A stretch of 64,000 bases of DNA, from positions 1,054,329 through 1,118,328 of the forward strand of contig NZ_JAHKPI010000014.1 in NCBI RefSeq assembly GCF_018860425.1, read 5' to 3'. Positions within the stretch are counted from its first letter, which is position 1, and each line of letters opens with the position of its first letter. The notes below the pieces were generated by a model. The model searched no databases, had not been told where the DNA came from, and saw only the letters and a program-made list of their open reading frames with translations. The DNA is from Marinobacter sp. F3R08 (GTDB taxonomy: Bacteria; Pseudomonadota; Gammaproteobacteria; Pseudomonadales; Oleiphilaceae). Shown piece by piece: positions 24,514-32,999 of the stretch. A program made the position numbers and the translations under genes.

Positions 24514-24611
24514 TGTGCAAAATGCACAATAACCCCCGGGCTCTGTGATCATTTTGCACCAGTGCGCATGACCTTGGTGCATTTTTGGTTGCAGGTTGCG
24601 TTTATGGTGCA
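24514..24611. promoter_or_regulatory. cluster of NtrC-like half-sites upstream of codB; otherwise non-coding gap
   Basis: The 339-nt gap 24414-24752 between codB and a divergent diguanylate cyclase gene holds no credible gene. It contains a perfect 15-bp palindrome TGTGCAAAATGCACA (24514-24528), TGCACCA (24555-24561) and two TGGTGCA copies (24575-24581 and 24605-24611). TGCACCA/TGGTGCA are exact half-sites of the NtrC consensus TGCACYA-N3-TRGTGCA, although the full 17-bp spacing is not met. The palindrome could instead be the PucR operator. TGTGATCATTTTGCAC (from 24544) also loosely resembles a CRP/Vfr site. Confidence 0.55.
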
Positions 24612-24752
24612 GTGATTGTCGATCGTAAACTGGGCTACACTTGCAGTACGCTCTTCCCGGGAAGGAACCTGTTTCTATGGCCGGTCGGGACATCAACTTT
24701 GCCCTTGAACTTGTCATTTGGATAAATAAAGAGCGCTGAGAGATCTATTTTT

Positions 24753-25832
24753 ATGCCGGATTCTTCGGTTGATGCCCATTCCATGTCCCCCAGTGACATG
24801 CTGATGATCCGACTCTCCATCGTGGTTGGCGGGGTTCTGATCGCTTTGTTCATGACCGGTGATCTTGAGTTGATCCCCCGGGAGCTGGCAGGCACGTACA
24901 TAACCAACAGGGTTCTGATCCAGCTTCCTATTCTGTGTGGCCTGCTCGTATTCACTTTTTTTCCGCAATTTCATCGCTATGCCCAGCCCGCCTTTCTGTT
25001 GATGGTACTGAGCCTGACGTATGCGAATTACTATCTCATCCATGCCGCCTGGGAGCAGGCTGCGTTCAGCTTTCCATACGAGGGAACGCTGCTTTACGCT
25101 TATTTCGGTTTCTTTGTGCTGGGAATGAAATTCCATTATGCGCTGACATTGATGGTGGTCAGCTCACTTGGATTTATCGGGCTGATGCTGATCGACCCGG
25201 TGTATGGTCAGTTGACGGTTATCAACACAGGCTTTGTGGTTGGCTCCCTGTTTATCGGAGTGATTGGACGGCACCGGGTTGATCGGCTTCTGGGCGAACT
25301 TGAAGAGGCCAACGGGAAGTTGATCACACTCAGTTCGGTTGACGGACTGACACGGTTATTTAATCGACGGGTCCTGATGACCGAATCAGAGCGTCTGTTC
25401 GCCCTCATGAAACGCACAGACCGCAGGTTGGCGGTCTTTATGATAGATCTGGATCACTTCAAACAATTCAATGACAGCTATGGCCACCAGGAAGGGGATC
25501 GGGCCATTCGATTACAGGCTGACATCATGAGGCGGGTGTTCCGGCGACAGACCGATATTCTTGGGCGTTATGGTGGCGAAGAATTCATGGCCGTCATTGA
25601 AGGTTCAGAATCCGGGGAGTTTGAGCGACAGGCCGCAGAGGTTCTGAAGCATTGGCGCAATCAGGCGCTTCCGAACGAGGCCAGCCCGGATCGACGAAAT
25701 CTCAGTTGCTCGATTGGTATCTGCCAGGGCCTGGCCAACGATTTCGAGTCGGTTGATGACATGATCAAGCGAGCCGATGAGGCGCTCTATCGCGCAAAAA
25801 ATGAAGGCCGGGCCCGCTATGTGATGGTCTAG
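24753..25832 (+). CDS. membrane-bound diguanylate cyclase (GGEEF)
   Basis: A 359-residue protein with about six hydrophobic segments between residues 15 and 172 acting as a membrane sensor module of no family I recognise, then a short coiled linker and a GGDEF domain (about 195-357). The Mg-binding Asp is in VFMIDLDHFKQFND, the catalytic motif GGEEF is at 274-278, and an I-site RQTD is at 265-268. It should therefore make c-di-GMP with product inhibition. It is divergent from the cod operon and followed by a strong terminator. The signal sensed is unknown. Confidence 0.92.
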   Translation: MPDSSVDAHSMSPSDMLMIRLSIVVGGVLIALFMTGDLELIPRELAGTYITNRVLIQLPILCGLLVFTFFPQFHRYAQPAFLLMVLSLTYANYYLIHAAWEQAAFSFPYEGTLLYAYFGFFVLGMKFHYALTLMVVSSLGFIGLMLIDPVYGQLTVINTGFVVGSLFIGVIGRHRVDRLLGELEEANGKLITLSSVDGLTRLFNRRVLMTESERLFALMKRTDRRLAVFMIDLDHFKQFNDSYGHQEGDRAIRLQADIMRRVFRRQTDILGRYGGEEFMAVIEGSESGEFERQAAEVLKHWRNQALPNEASPDRRNLSCSIGICQGLANDFESVDDMIKRADEALYRAKNEGRARYVMV

Positions 25833-25839
25833 CCCGATG

Positions 25840-25880
25840 CTGAGCCCCCGGCCAGGGTTTTCCTGGTCGGGGGCACTCAG
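25840..25880. terminator. strong hairpin terminator between convergent genes
   Basis: A 17-bp stem (left arm from CTGAGCCCCCGG at 25840, right arm ending CGGGGGCACTCAG at 25880) contains one G-T pair, a 2-nt bulge and a 5-nt GTTTT loop. It fills the 56-nt gap between the diguanylate cyclase and the isochorismatase-family gene and probably stops both transcripts. Confidence 0.75.
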
Positions 25881-25888
25881 ACCTGAGA

Positions 25889-26512
25889 TCAGTTTGACGT
25901 TAACTCGGTGTAGCTGTTCATCAGGTTCCGGTAATCCGGAATGTGGTTGGAGAACAGCTGGCCAAGACCCTCGATGTCATTTCTCCAGTCCCTGTGCAGT
26001 TCGCATGCCACGCCAAACCAGGTCATCAGCTGGGCTCCGGATGAGGACATGCGGTCCAGCGCGGAGTCGCGGGTCAACTCGTTGAACGTGCCGGATGCGT
26101 CCGTAACAACAAACACATCGAAGTCCTCTGCCAGGGCAGACAGCGTCGGGAATGCCACGCAGACTTCTGTTACCACGCCCGCGATGATCAGTTGCTTCTT
26201 ACCCGTTGCTTTGACTGCCTGTACAAAGTCCTCGTTGTCCCATGCGTTGATCTGGCCGGGACGGGCGATGTATGGCGCATCCGGAAAGGTTTCTTTCAGT
26301 TCTGGTACCAGAGGACCGTTTGGGCCAGCTTCAAAGCTGGTGGTCAGGATTGTGGGCAGCTCGAAATACTTTGCCAGATCGGCCAAGGCCAGCACGTTGT
26401 TCTTGAATTTGTCCGGGTCGATGTCGCGGACCAGAGATAGCAGCCCGGTCTGGTGGTCGACCAGCAGTACGGCAGCGTTATTTTTGTCGAGACGAACGTA
26501 GGGTGTGCTCAT
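25889..26512 (-). CDS. isochorismatase-family hydrolase (YcaC-like)
   Basis: A 207-residue cysteine hydrolase of the isochorismatase superfamily, closest in style to E. coli YcaC. The catalytic Asp is in VLLVDHQTGL (about residue 19), and the nucleophile Cys is in GVVTEVCVAFPTLSAL, after the family cis-peptide region AGVVTEVC. The substrate of YcaC proteins is unknown. ATG 26512 follows GGAGATCATC. A LysR gene is divergent and begins 145 bp away, so it probably regulates this hydrolase. Confidence 0.9.
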   Translation of the reverse strand: MSTPYVRLDKNNAAVLLVDHQTGLLSLVRDIDPDKFKNNVLALADLAKYFELPTILTTSFEAGPNGPLVPELKETFPDAPYIARPGQINAWDNEDFVQAVKATGKKQLIIAGVVTEVCVAFPTLSALAEDFDVFVVTDASGTFNELTRDSALDRMSSSGAQLMTWFGVACELHRDWRNDIEGLGQLFSNHIPDYRNLMNSYTELTSN

Positions 26513-26656
26513 GATGATCTCCTTGCAGATGTCATGAAGTATCCGCTGGTGAGGGCACCGGCGGAGTTCACATTAAGGCTAAACCGGCGTTGCATCGGCG
26601 ATAAGACTGCTAAAATGAGTCGCAGTGTTTCGTTTTTAGAACAATGGTGGTCGGCC

Positions 26657-27565
26657 ATGCAGGATCTGAACGATCTTTATTATTTCGTGAAAGTCATCGA
26701 GTCCGGCGGTTTTGCGCCGGCTGAGCGAGCGATTGGCGTTCCGAAATCAAAGCTGAGCCGGCGGATTGCCCGCCTTGAGGAGCGATTGGGCGTAAGGCTT
26801 ATGCACCGATCGACCCGGCGGTTTTCGGTGACCGATATCGGGCAGCGTTATTACGAGCACTGTCAGGCAATGCTGGTCGAGGCGGAAGCGGCGCAAGAAG
26901 TGGTGGAACAGGTGCAGGGTGAGCCCTGCGGAACAATAAAAGTGACCTGCCCGGTGGGCCTGCTGCATTTTCATGTTGGGGACATGGTGGCTGAGTTCCT
27001 GAGTCGATATCCCAAGGTGTCGCTCGAACTGGAAGCAACCAATCGCCGTGTTGATGTATTGGCTGAGGGAGTGGATGTGGCGCTTCGCGTTCGCCCGATG
27101 CCACTGGAGGACAGCGAGCTGGTTCTTCGCGTTCTGTCAGATCGCGGGCAGTGTCTGGTGGCCAGTCCGGACCTTGTCGACCAAATGGGCGGGCTGCCTG
27201 AGAATCCGGCAGGCCTTGCGCAATGGCCTGCCCTGACTCGTTCCGGTTCGCTGGCTGAACAGGTGTGGACACTGTACGACAATACCGGCGGGAAACAGCA
27301 AGTGATCTACGTTCCCCGCTATGCAACGACAGACATGCAGGCTCTCAAGAAGGCGGCCCTGGCCGGTGCCGGCGTGGTTCAGCTCCCCCTGCTCATGCTC
27401 AACAGAGAGCTGGGCAGTGGTGCTCTTGTCAGGTTGTTGCCTGACTGGGCGCCGCGGCGAGAGGTGATCCATCTGGTGTTCCCCTCACGCCGGGGCATGT
27501 TGCCCGCGGTAAGAGCGTTCATTGATTATCTGGCCGAGCAATACTCGCAGATCAGCGAGAACTGA
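26657..27565 (+). CDS. LysR-family transcriptional regulator
   Basis: A 302-residue LysR regulator starting MQDLNDLYYFVKVIESGGFAPAERAIGVPKSKLSRRIARLE, which places the HTH correctly at about 5-60. An upstream in-frame ATG at 26615 would add an unusual 14-residue extension and is less likely. The C-terminal effector domain looks complete. It is divergent from the YcaC-like hydrolase gene, its probable target. This subgroup (LYYFVKVIE...SRRIARLEERLG) often controls quinone/oxidative-stress or detoxification genes, but that is only suggestive. Confidence 0.9.
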   Translation: MQDLNDLYYFVKVIESGGFAPAERAIGVPKSKLSRRIARLEERLGVRLMHRSTRRFSVTDIGQRYYEHCQAMLVEAEAAQEVVEQVQGEPCGTIKVTCPVGLLHFHVGDMVAEFLSRYPKVSLELEATNRRVDVLAEGVDVALRVRPMPLEDSELVLRVLSDRGQCLVASPDLVDQMGGLPENPAGLAQWPALTRSGSLAEQVWTLYDNTGGKQQVIYVPRYATTDMQALKKAALAGAGVVQLPLLMLNRELGSGALVRLLPDWAPRREVIHLVFPSRRGMLPAVRAFIDYLAEQYSQISEN

Positions 27566-27590
27566 ACCCTGTGAGCGGACAGGTATTGAT

Positions 27591-28055
27591 TCAAGAGTCA
27601 CTCTGCTCTGTGGGCGCCAATTTCAGGAACAGCCCCAGGGCGGCCAGCAGCAGTGCGGTGCTGGCAATGATGGCAACCGGATAATAGAGATTGCCGGCCA
27701 GCTCCAGCTGGCTGTACTTGATAATCATGATCAGCCCTTCAAGCGACATCGCCACGCAAACCGTACCGATGAAGCGCGGCAGGGTTCTCCTCATCATGGT
27801 AATAACATCGTGGGATTCAGAGCTCCCGCTGTACTCGGAACGGATCACCATGGCCAGCTCGTACACAGCCAGTGCAATAATGCTGCCGTTAACGCCGTTG
27901 ATCAGTGCCTGCATCAACTGTTGGCCGGATTGGATGTAGTTGACCACCTCTACAACGGTGGCGCTGACCAGGGTGAACGCCAGCACAAAGAAAACGAGTG
28001 AAAACAGCCGGGCAAACAATGCCCGGACCGGAATAGCTGCCAGCATGTTGATCAT
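27591..28055 (-). CDS. four-helix integral membrane protein of unknown function
   Basis: A 154-residue protein with four hydrophobic segments (about 14-36, 51-68, 90-108 and 119-142) and short polar loops. The layout and the YELAMVIRSEY segment recall PsiE-like (phosphate-starvation-inducible) membrane proteins, but I cannot confirm homology. I prefer ATG 28055, which has TTGAGGATTG upstream, to a TTG three codons earlier. It converges on the LysR gene with 25 nt between stops and lies downstream of the ABC transporter operon on the same strand, separated by 102 nt. Confidence 0.65.
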   Translation of the reverse strand: MINMLAAIPVRALFARLFSLVFFVLAFTLVSATVVEVVNYIQSGQQLMQALINGVNGSIIALAVYELAMVIRSEYSGSSESHDVITMMRRTLPRFIGTVCVAMSLEGLIMIIKYSQLELAGNLYYPVAIIASTALLLAALGLFLKLAPTEQSDS

Positions 28056-28157
28056 GTCGGACAATCCTCAATGTTGATCAATTGAGGCGCAGGCTAACGG
28101 TAATAAACGCTGATTTCGCTTAAGAAATGCTCATTCGCTGGTAATCTCTGGAACGGT

Positions 28158-28949
28158 TCAGGCTGCGTCACGGCCTTCTTCTCGCATGAGACGACGAATG
28201 TGAAGTTCGAGGCGTCGGTAGTCCTCCGACTTCAGAAATGCCTCACGATCACCCTCGGGCAATCCGGCTTTAAAATCGGTATGAATGGTTTCATTGAGCC
28301 GGCCAGGATGGCGTGACAGGAAGTACACGACATCCCCCAGATAGAGCGCTTCCTCAATATCATGCGTCACGATCAACACGGTATTGCGCTCCTTTCGGAC
28401 CACATTCAGCAGCAGATCCTGCATCTGCCAGCGGGTTTCCGGGTCCAGTGCGCCGAATGGCTCGTCCATCAGCAGAAGTTCGGGATAGTTGGCCAGAGTT
28501 CGGGCGATGGCTACCCGCTGGCGCATGCCGCCCGAAAGTTGATGAGGATAGGCGTTGGCGAACTTTTCGAGACCAACGGCCTGAATGAAGTGATCAACGG
28601 TGCCTTCATTCAAAGCGCTGCGGTCACCGTTGATTCTGAGACCGTAAGCCACGTTCTCACGAACGGACAGCCAGGGGAAGGATGTATAATCCTGGAACAC
28701 CATGCCCCTGTCCCGGCCGGGCTGGGAAACAGCCCGACCGTTTAGGTTGATGTCGCCTTCCGACGGTTTCTCAAGACCTGCGACCATTCTGAGTAACGTG
28801 GATTTGCCGCACCCCGAAGGTCCCAGCAGAACGCCCACTTTGCCAGCTGACAGCGACAGTGAGATGTTCTCCAGTGCCTGGACGGTGCGCCCGCCAGACC
28901 TGAAAACCTTGTTCACGCCTGTGATCTCAAGACCGGTATTGGAAGACAT
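28158..28949 (-). CDS. ABC transporter ATP-binding protein (SsuB/TauB-like)
   Basis: A 263-residue ABC ATPase of the nitrate/sulfonate/taurine importer group. Walker A is GPSGCGKST (43-51), the Q-loop is in VFQDYTSFPWL, the signature is LSGGMRQR (138-145), Walker B is LLLMDEPF (158-165), and the switch His is in IVTHDIEEAL. FPWL followed by REN is typical of this group. It is the last gene of the five-gene minus-strand operon beginning at 32845, 26 nt after the binding-protein gene, and powers import through the permease at 30049-30921. Confidence 0.93.
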   Translation of the reverse strand: MSSNTGLEITGVNKVFRSGGRTVQALENISLSLSAGKVGVLLGPSGCGKSTLLRMVAGLEKPSEGDINLNGRAVSQPGRDRGMVFQDYTSFPWLSVRENVAYGLRINGDRSALNEGTVDHFIQAVGLEKFANAYPHQLSGGMRQRVAIARTLANYPELLLMDEPFGALDPETRWQMQDLLLNVVRKERNTVLIVTHDIEEALYLGDVVYFLSRHPGRLNETIHTDFKAGLPEGDREAFLKSEDYRRLELHIRRLMREEGRDAA

Positions 28950-28975
28950 GGGTTAGCTCCTTGATGGACGTTCGT

Positions 28976-29998
28976 TCAGAGCGTCGATTTCAGTGGTGTC
29001 ATATCAACTCCGGCATCGATTGGATGGCGCTCGTCCACCAGCCCGAACTTGAGCCACCAATCGGTAACGGTTTCCCAGTTGTTGGTCACCTGACCGTTGG
29101 GCAGTCCCAAGGGCAGCTCACCAGGAATAAGACCCATGTATCTGGCAGCCTGAAGTTTGTCGAAGATCCAGATACCACCCTTGTAGATTTCACCGTCAGT
29201 TCCGAGCACTTTTTCGACATCAGCAACAGGGAAGTTGAGCTTTTCAGCGATAATCTTGTTGGCTTCTGTGGGGTTGGCTTTCCAGAAGTCCACCGCGTCG
29301 AAATACGCCTGCATCACCTTGGCCGCTGTTTCAGGCTTCTCTTTCAGGAAGAAGTCGCTCATGTACATGGCATCGCCCAGCAACGCTGTCTCGATCCAGC
29401 CGGGTTCTTCGGATGTAGCGGCAACAGTTGCGCCAGGCAGGGCATCAAGTGCCTGAGATCCGAACGGTTCCCAGAATTCTGCGGCTGCGACATCACCACC
29501 GACGAGGGCACCAACGGCGTCATCCATGATCAGGTTAGTGAACTGGACATCGTCAATGCTGACTCCATTTTCTTCCAGCCAGATTCCCATAAAGATCTGG
29601 GTCAGGCCGCCTTCCAGAACTGCGACAGACTGCCCTTTCAGGTCCTCAGCGCCGTTCACGCCGGGTGCCAGAACGATCTTGTCTGTGCCATAGGAGGGGT
29701 TGGTGTAAGTAACCATTTTTACGGGCACATCTTTGTCGGCCGCAATGGGTGCGTATTCTGCGGTGCTGGAGGTTACATCCAGAGCATCCGCCGACATCAG
29801 AGCAAAGCTTTCATAGGGGTCTTCGATAATCGCAATCTCAAATTCAAGGTCCGGCGCCAGATTCTTTTCCTGGGCGATAAACCAGAAGCCGTAACCAGGC
29901 CATGAGAATAACGACAACCTGACTTTTTCAGCTGATAGTGCGGTGCTGGAAAGCAGCGCCAGCAGCACCAGGGACATTCCACGTTTGAGCCAGTTCAT
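28976..29998 (-). CDS. ABC transporter substrate-binding protein (NMT1/SsuA/TauA-like)
   Basis: A 340-residue periplasmic binding protein. ATG 29998 (after AGAGGT) gives a Sec signal peptide (about 1-22, ending near STALSA), followed by the first strand KVRLSLFSWPGYGFWFIAQE, typical of the NMT1/nitrate-sulfonate-bicarbonate binding fold. The aromatic start SWPGYGFWF suggests a ligand-stacking site. Relatives bind sulfonates, nitrate, pyrimidines or thiamin precursors. The operon promoter looks nitrogen-regulated, so a nitrogen-containing ligand is likely. The longer upstream frame overlaps the permease gene and lacks an initiation signal. Confidence 0.9.
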   Translation of the reverse strand: MNWLKRGMSLVLLALLSSTALSAEKVRLSLFSWPGYGFWFIAQEKNLAPDLEFEIAIIEDPYESFALMSADALDVTSSTAEYAPIAADKDVPVKMVTYTNPSYGTDKIVLAPGVNGAEDLKGQSVAVLEGGLTQIFMGIWLEENGVSIDDVQFTNLIMDDAVGALVGGDVAAAEFWEPFGSQALDALPGATVAATSEEPGWIETALLGDAMYMSDFFLKEKPETAAKVMQAYFDAVDFWKANPTEANKIIAEKLNFPVADVEKVLGTDGEIYKGGIWIFDKLQAARYMGLIPGELPLGLPNGQVTNNWETVTDWWLKFGLVDERHPIDAGVDMTPLKSTL

Positions 29999-30048
29999 TT
30001 TTAGTACCTCTTGGGTTGGAAAACGAATCGGGGCCATAGCGCTCATCC

Positions 30049-30921
30049 TTACTTCGCATGACCGAGATAGGGAAAACACTTTCGGTAAATCAATCGGAAC
30101 AGCACATCGAATATGAGACCAAGCACGCCAATGGTGACAATGCCTGCCATGATGTCGTCCACGTGCACAAACCGTTTTGCCCGCATCATCATGGCGCCGA
30201 TGCCATCGGTTGCTGCCACAATTTCGGCAATCACCAGGTAGGTCCAGCTCACCGCCAGCATCTGGCGGCAGGTGTCCACATAGCCGGGCAGTGAATTGCG
30301 GAACAGGACTGTCCACAGAATAATGCGCCGACCTCCGCCCAGTGTTTTTGCCGTTTCAATCAATACGCGGGGCGTCTGTCGGGTAACGTCGGCCAGCATA
30401 ATGACCAGGAAAAACACAACGCCCATCAGCAGGAGGGTGATTTTCTGGCTGTCACCGGTCCCGAGCCACATCAGAAGCAGGGGAATGAACGCAGGAGCCG
30501 GCAGGTAGCGCCAGGCTCCCAGCAGGGGGTTGAGGATGCTGTCCACACGGGTGAATGACCCCATCAGGAGGCCCAGGGGCAGGGCGATCAGGACCGCAAT
30601 CCCGAAGCTGATGACGATTCGGCCGACGCTGGCCAGTACGTCACTGAAAAAGTCCTTCTCCATGAACAGTTCCCGGAGGGAACTGAATACAGCGACGGGG
30701 CCAGGGTAGAGCCGGTCGGGAGCAAGGTCCATCTGGGACGTTACCTGCCAGAGGGCAAGAAACGCGAACCAGCCGACGGCTCCCAGGGCCAGTTTCTGGC
30801 CTCCAGAGATGGTCTGGTTGAAGTCGAACCATTTCTCCGCTTCCGGTTTCGCCCTGGCACTGTTCATAGTGGTCCTGCTTAGCGGTTGCGTGGTTGCCTG
30901 TCTGGAGAGTTTTGCGGTCAT
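30049..30921 (-). CDS. ABC transporter permease (SsuC/TauC-like)
   Basis: A 290-residue inner-membrane permease with about six hydrophobic segments after a polar N terminus. The family EAA loop is seen as ETAKTLGGGRRIILWTVLFRNSLPGY, and TDGIGAMM and the APAFIPLLLMWLGTGDSQKI stretch are typical of BPD_transp_1 permeases in sulfonate/taurine/nitrate importers. ATG 30921 has TGAGG about 8 nt upstream and lies 10 nt after the desaturase stop, so the genes are co-transcribed. It pairs with the binding protein and ATPase downstream. Confidence 0.92.
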   Translation of the reverse strand: MTAKLSRQATTQPLSRTTMNSARAKPEAEKWFDFNQTISGGQKLALGAVGWFAFLALWQVTSQMDLAPDRLYPGPVAVFSSLRELFMEKDFFSDVLASVGRIVISFGIAVLIALPLGLLMGSFTRVDSILNPLLGAWRYLPAPAFIPLLLMWLGTGDSQKITLLLMGVVFFLVIMLADVTRQTPRVLIETAKTLGGGRRIILWTVLFRNSLPGYVDTCRQMLAVSWTYLVIAEIVAATDGIGAMMMRAKRFVHVDDIMAGIVTIGVLGLIFDVLFRLIYRKCFPYLGHAK

Positions 30922-30931
30922 GAGATTAACC

Positions 30932-31948
30932 TCAGAAAGCCGTCAGAAAGCTGAGTCCATACACCGGGACAGCTTTGCCATCGCGCAGTGCCTCCGGTAC
31001 TTCCACCTGACCGTAGGTTTCGGCATAAATGCCTTCCAGGCGGTTTCGGTGGTAACTCTTGAGCTGTCCCTTCAGACCCACGGTTCGGGTGTAGTTGTCG
31101 CCATAGAGCTCTTTGTGCAGCGCAGGCAGCTTGTACCAGGGCATAGTTGGTCTGGTGTGGTGGGCGTTGTGGTAGCAGAAGTTCAGCACCAGCAGGTTAA
31201 GTACCGGCCAGCGACGGCTGACAAGGTTGCTGTAGGTGTTGTTTTCCTCATACTCACGGTCACCTTTGTGAGGAAAGGTTGCGTCCGGATCGTTCAGGTT
31301 CACCAGAATTTCATAGTTGTGCTGGTAGGCATCGAAGAAACGGAGCACGGTGAGCATCAGGAGATAGGCAACCCCGTACAGCAAAACCGCTTTCAGGCTC
31401 CAGAACGCAAGCGCCGCTAGCAGGGCTACACGAATTGCAATAACAGCCAGGGATCGTTTCTTTAACTCGCCCTTACCGACGCTTGTGAACGGGGCAACGA
31501 TCAGCATTGCATGCATAACGATGTCAACGGCCGGGAAGTAGAACCACTCCAGGGCAAAGACCAGCTTTTCGGTTTTCGGGTGGGCTTTCAGCCACGCCCG
31601 GTAGTCAAAGGAGATGGGGTCGGCATTGTCTACATGGTGGCGCATGTGTTTGTAGCGCAGATCTTCATAGGTGCCGTAGCAGCCGCCGGTGAGCCAGTTC
31701 AAGGCCTTCCCGAGGCGTGTGTTGTATTCGGTCTTCTTGAACAGCGCATTGTGTCCGCAGTCATGTATCAGGTAGGCGGCGATGACCATCCCATGGCCAC
31801 AGGCCAATACACCGATGACGGGCAGAAGGAAGCCGGGCTGGGCCATGAGGAACCAGCCGCCGATATAGGTTGTGAGGATGTAGGCCAGCACAAGCGTCAG
31901 CGGCCAGACACCGTCTGAATGGCGAAAATGCTGAGTCAGGTTGAACAT
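30932..31948 (-). CDS. membrane fatty acid desaturase/hydroxylase-family di-iron protein
   Basis: A 338-residue integral membrane protein with the three histidine boxes of the fatty acid desaturase superfamily: HDCGH (62-66), HMRHH (101-105) and HNAHH (260-264), with hydrophobic helices between. The superfamily includes acyl desaturases, alkane hydroxylases, carotenoid hydroxylases and amine/aryl monooxygenases. Its place between a TIM-barrel isomerase gene and a SsuABC-type importer in one operon is not what a lipid desaturase would show, so hydroxylation or desaturation of an imported substrate is a serious possibility. ATG 31948 follows AAGGAGAGAACAGGACC. Confidence 0.88.
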   Translation of the reverse strand: MFNLTQHFRHSDGVWPLTLVLAYILTTYIGGWFLMAQPGFLLPVIGVLACGHGMVIAAYLIHDCGHNALFKKTEYNTRLGKALNWLTGGCYGTYEDLRYKHMRHHVDNADPISFDYRAWLKAHPKTEKLVFALEWFYFPAVDIVMHAMLIVAPFTSVGKGELKKRSLAVIAIRVALLAALAFWSLKAVLLYGVAYLLMLTVLRFFDAYQHNYEILVNLNDPDATFPHKGDREYEENNTYSNLVSRRWPVLNLLVLNFCYHNAHHTRPTMPWYKLPALHKELYGDNYTRTVGLKGQLKSYHRNRLEGIYAETYGQVEVPEALRDGKAVPVYGLSFLTAF

Positions 31949-31972
31949 GGTCCTGTTCTCTCCTTGAGGGGG

Positions 31973-32845
31973 TTAGGCGATCTTGGGTGTTTTGGCGGCC
32001 GAGGACTGCCAGCGTTGGTAGTGGGCCAGCTCCTCTTCTCCGATCCAGCGATTCAGGGACCAGAGATCGGCGATGGGGGCTTTGGTAAAGGGCAGCAGAT
32101 GCAGATACCCGTCTGTGCCGAATTCCGGTGTCATGGTGGTGCCCTCCAGGCCGCGGGCTATCTGGGCATCCCATACCGCTTCCCAGCACGCCTGATGGGA
32201 GGCGAGGGCGTCTGCATATTCAGGCGCGGCCGGGTGCGGCACTTGCGGTCCCTGATCGTAGCCGACACGGGAGTGGATATGGCGCGCCTGCTGGGCGGTC
32301 CGCACAATGCAGTCCCACTCGATATGGGGCAGCCGCTCGCAGACAACGGCCCAGTGGCTGAAGTCACACGTCACGTCGATGTGCGGTATTTTTTCCAGAA
32401 TGGCAACGGTGTTCCAGGGGCTGAAAAAGCTGCGTCCGCGATGAGTCTCAAAGCTGGCGGGCACGTTGTGTTTGTCGGCAATGTTCTGGGCCTCTGAGAA
32501 GAAGCGCACGGACTCGTCGATTGCCCATGCATCGCAACCGCCCATGACGTTCACGAATTCCGGTTTCAGGCCGGTGGTCGCCGCGCTGACGATTTTCGCC
32601 TCGAAGTCGGTCAGATGTTCTGAGATTGTTGCCTCACGCCTTGGCACATAACTGCCTGCTGTACAGATTTCCTGAATCCAGAGCAGTCCGTTGTCGGCGA
32701 GGGTCGCACCGAACGCTGCGGCGTCGGCGGCGGAGTCGGGGACGGGCGCTTCGATACCTGAGAATCCGGCGTCTTTGACCTGAGCTATGGCTTCTTCAAG
32801 AGAGCCCTCGTGGCCCCAGAGAGTTTTGAATCGTTTTAAGTTCAC
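31973..32845 (-). CDS. sugar phosphate isomerase/epimerase-family TIM-barrel protein
   Basis: A 290-residue protein of the xylose-isomerase-like/AP-endonuclease 2 TIM-barrel superfamily (IolE/IolI/hydroxypyruvate isomerase relatives). Metal-site motifs include ASFETHRGRSFFSPW, VTCDFSHW, ARHIHSRVGY and TMTPEFGTDGYLH, giving the Glu/Asp/His/Glu ligands expected. The start GTG 32845 has AGGAG 6 nt upstream; the longer frame upstream would run through the promoter. It is the first gene of the operon, about 30 nt downstream of the predicted sigma-54 start site. The substrate is unknown; relatives isomerise small polyhydroxylated acids. Confidence 0.85.
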   Translation of the reverse strand: MNLKRFKTLWGHEGSLEEAIAQVKDAGFSGIEAPVPDSAADAAAFGATLADNGLLWIQEICTAGSYVPRREATISEHLTDFEAKIVSAATTGLKPEFVNVMGGCDAWAIDESVRFFSEAQNIADKHNVPASFETHRGRSFFSPWNTVAILEKIPHIDVTCDFSHWAVVCERLPHIEWDCIVRTAQQARHIHSRVGYDQGPQVPHPAAPEYADALASHQACWEAVWDAQIARGLEGTTMTPEFGTDGYLHLLPFTKAPIADLWSLNRWIGEEELAHYQRWQSSAAKTPKIA

Positions 32846-32887
32846 AGTCGTCTCCTGAGCGATACCTGAGATGTTTCCTGGGTACGC

Positions 32888-32903
32888 TGCAACCCTTGTG
32901 CCA
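32888..32903 (-). promoter_or_regulatory. sigma-54 promoter of the isomerase-desaturase-ABC operon
   Basis: The minus strand reads TGGCACAAGGGTTGCA, an exact match to the RpoN consensus TGGCAC-N5-TTGCW. Transcription would start near 32877, about 32 nt before the GTG start of the first gene. No bacterial enhancer-binding protein gene is in the window, so the activator is encoded elsewhere. Confidence 0.8.
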
Positions 32904-32999
32904 TAAGTTCTAAATGCCCTTAAATATACAGGCTGGCATGTAAGTGGGTTTGCCCGGCAGGTGTTTTGGGGCGGGGAAAGTGGTAAAGAATGGTGCGCT

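Noticed and set aside
24581..24600. A plus-strand sigma-54 promoter for the diguanylate cyclase (TTGGTTGCAGGTTGC)
   Set aside because: The GG and GC elements are separated by 9 nt rather than 10 and the -24 region is not TGGCA, so the match is not credible.
28961..29905. 314-codon plus-strand frame opposite the ABC binding-protein gene
   Set aside because: Antisense shadow; the minus-strand product has a signal peptide and a complete family fold.
29999..30316. Long N-terminal extension of the ABC binding protein
   Set aside because: The extension runs through the permease gene and would hide a normal signal peptide that begins at ATG 29998.
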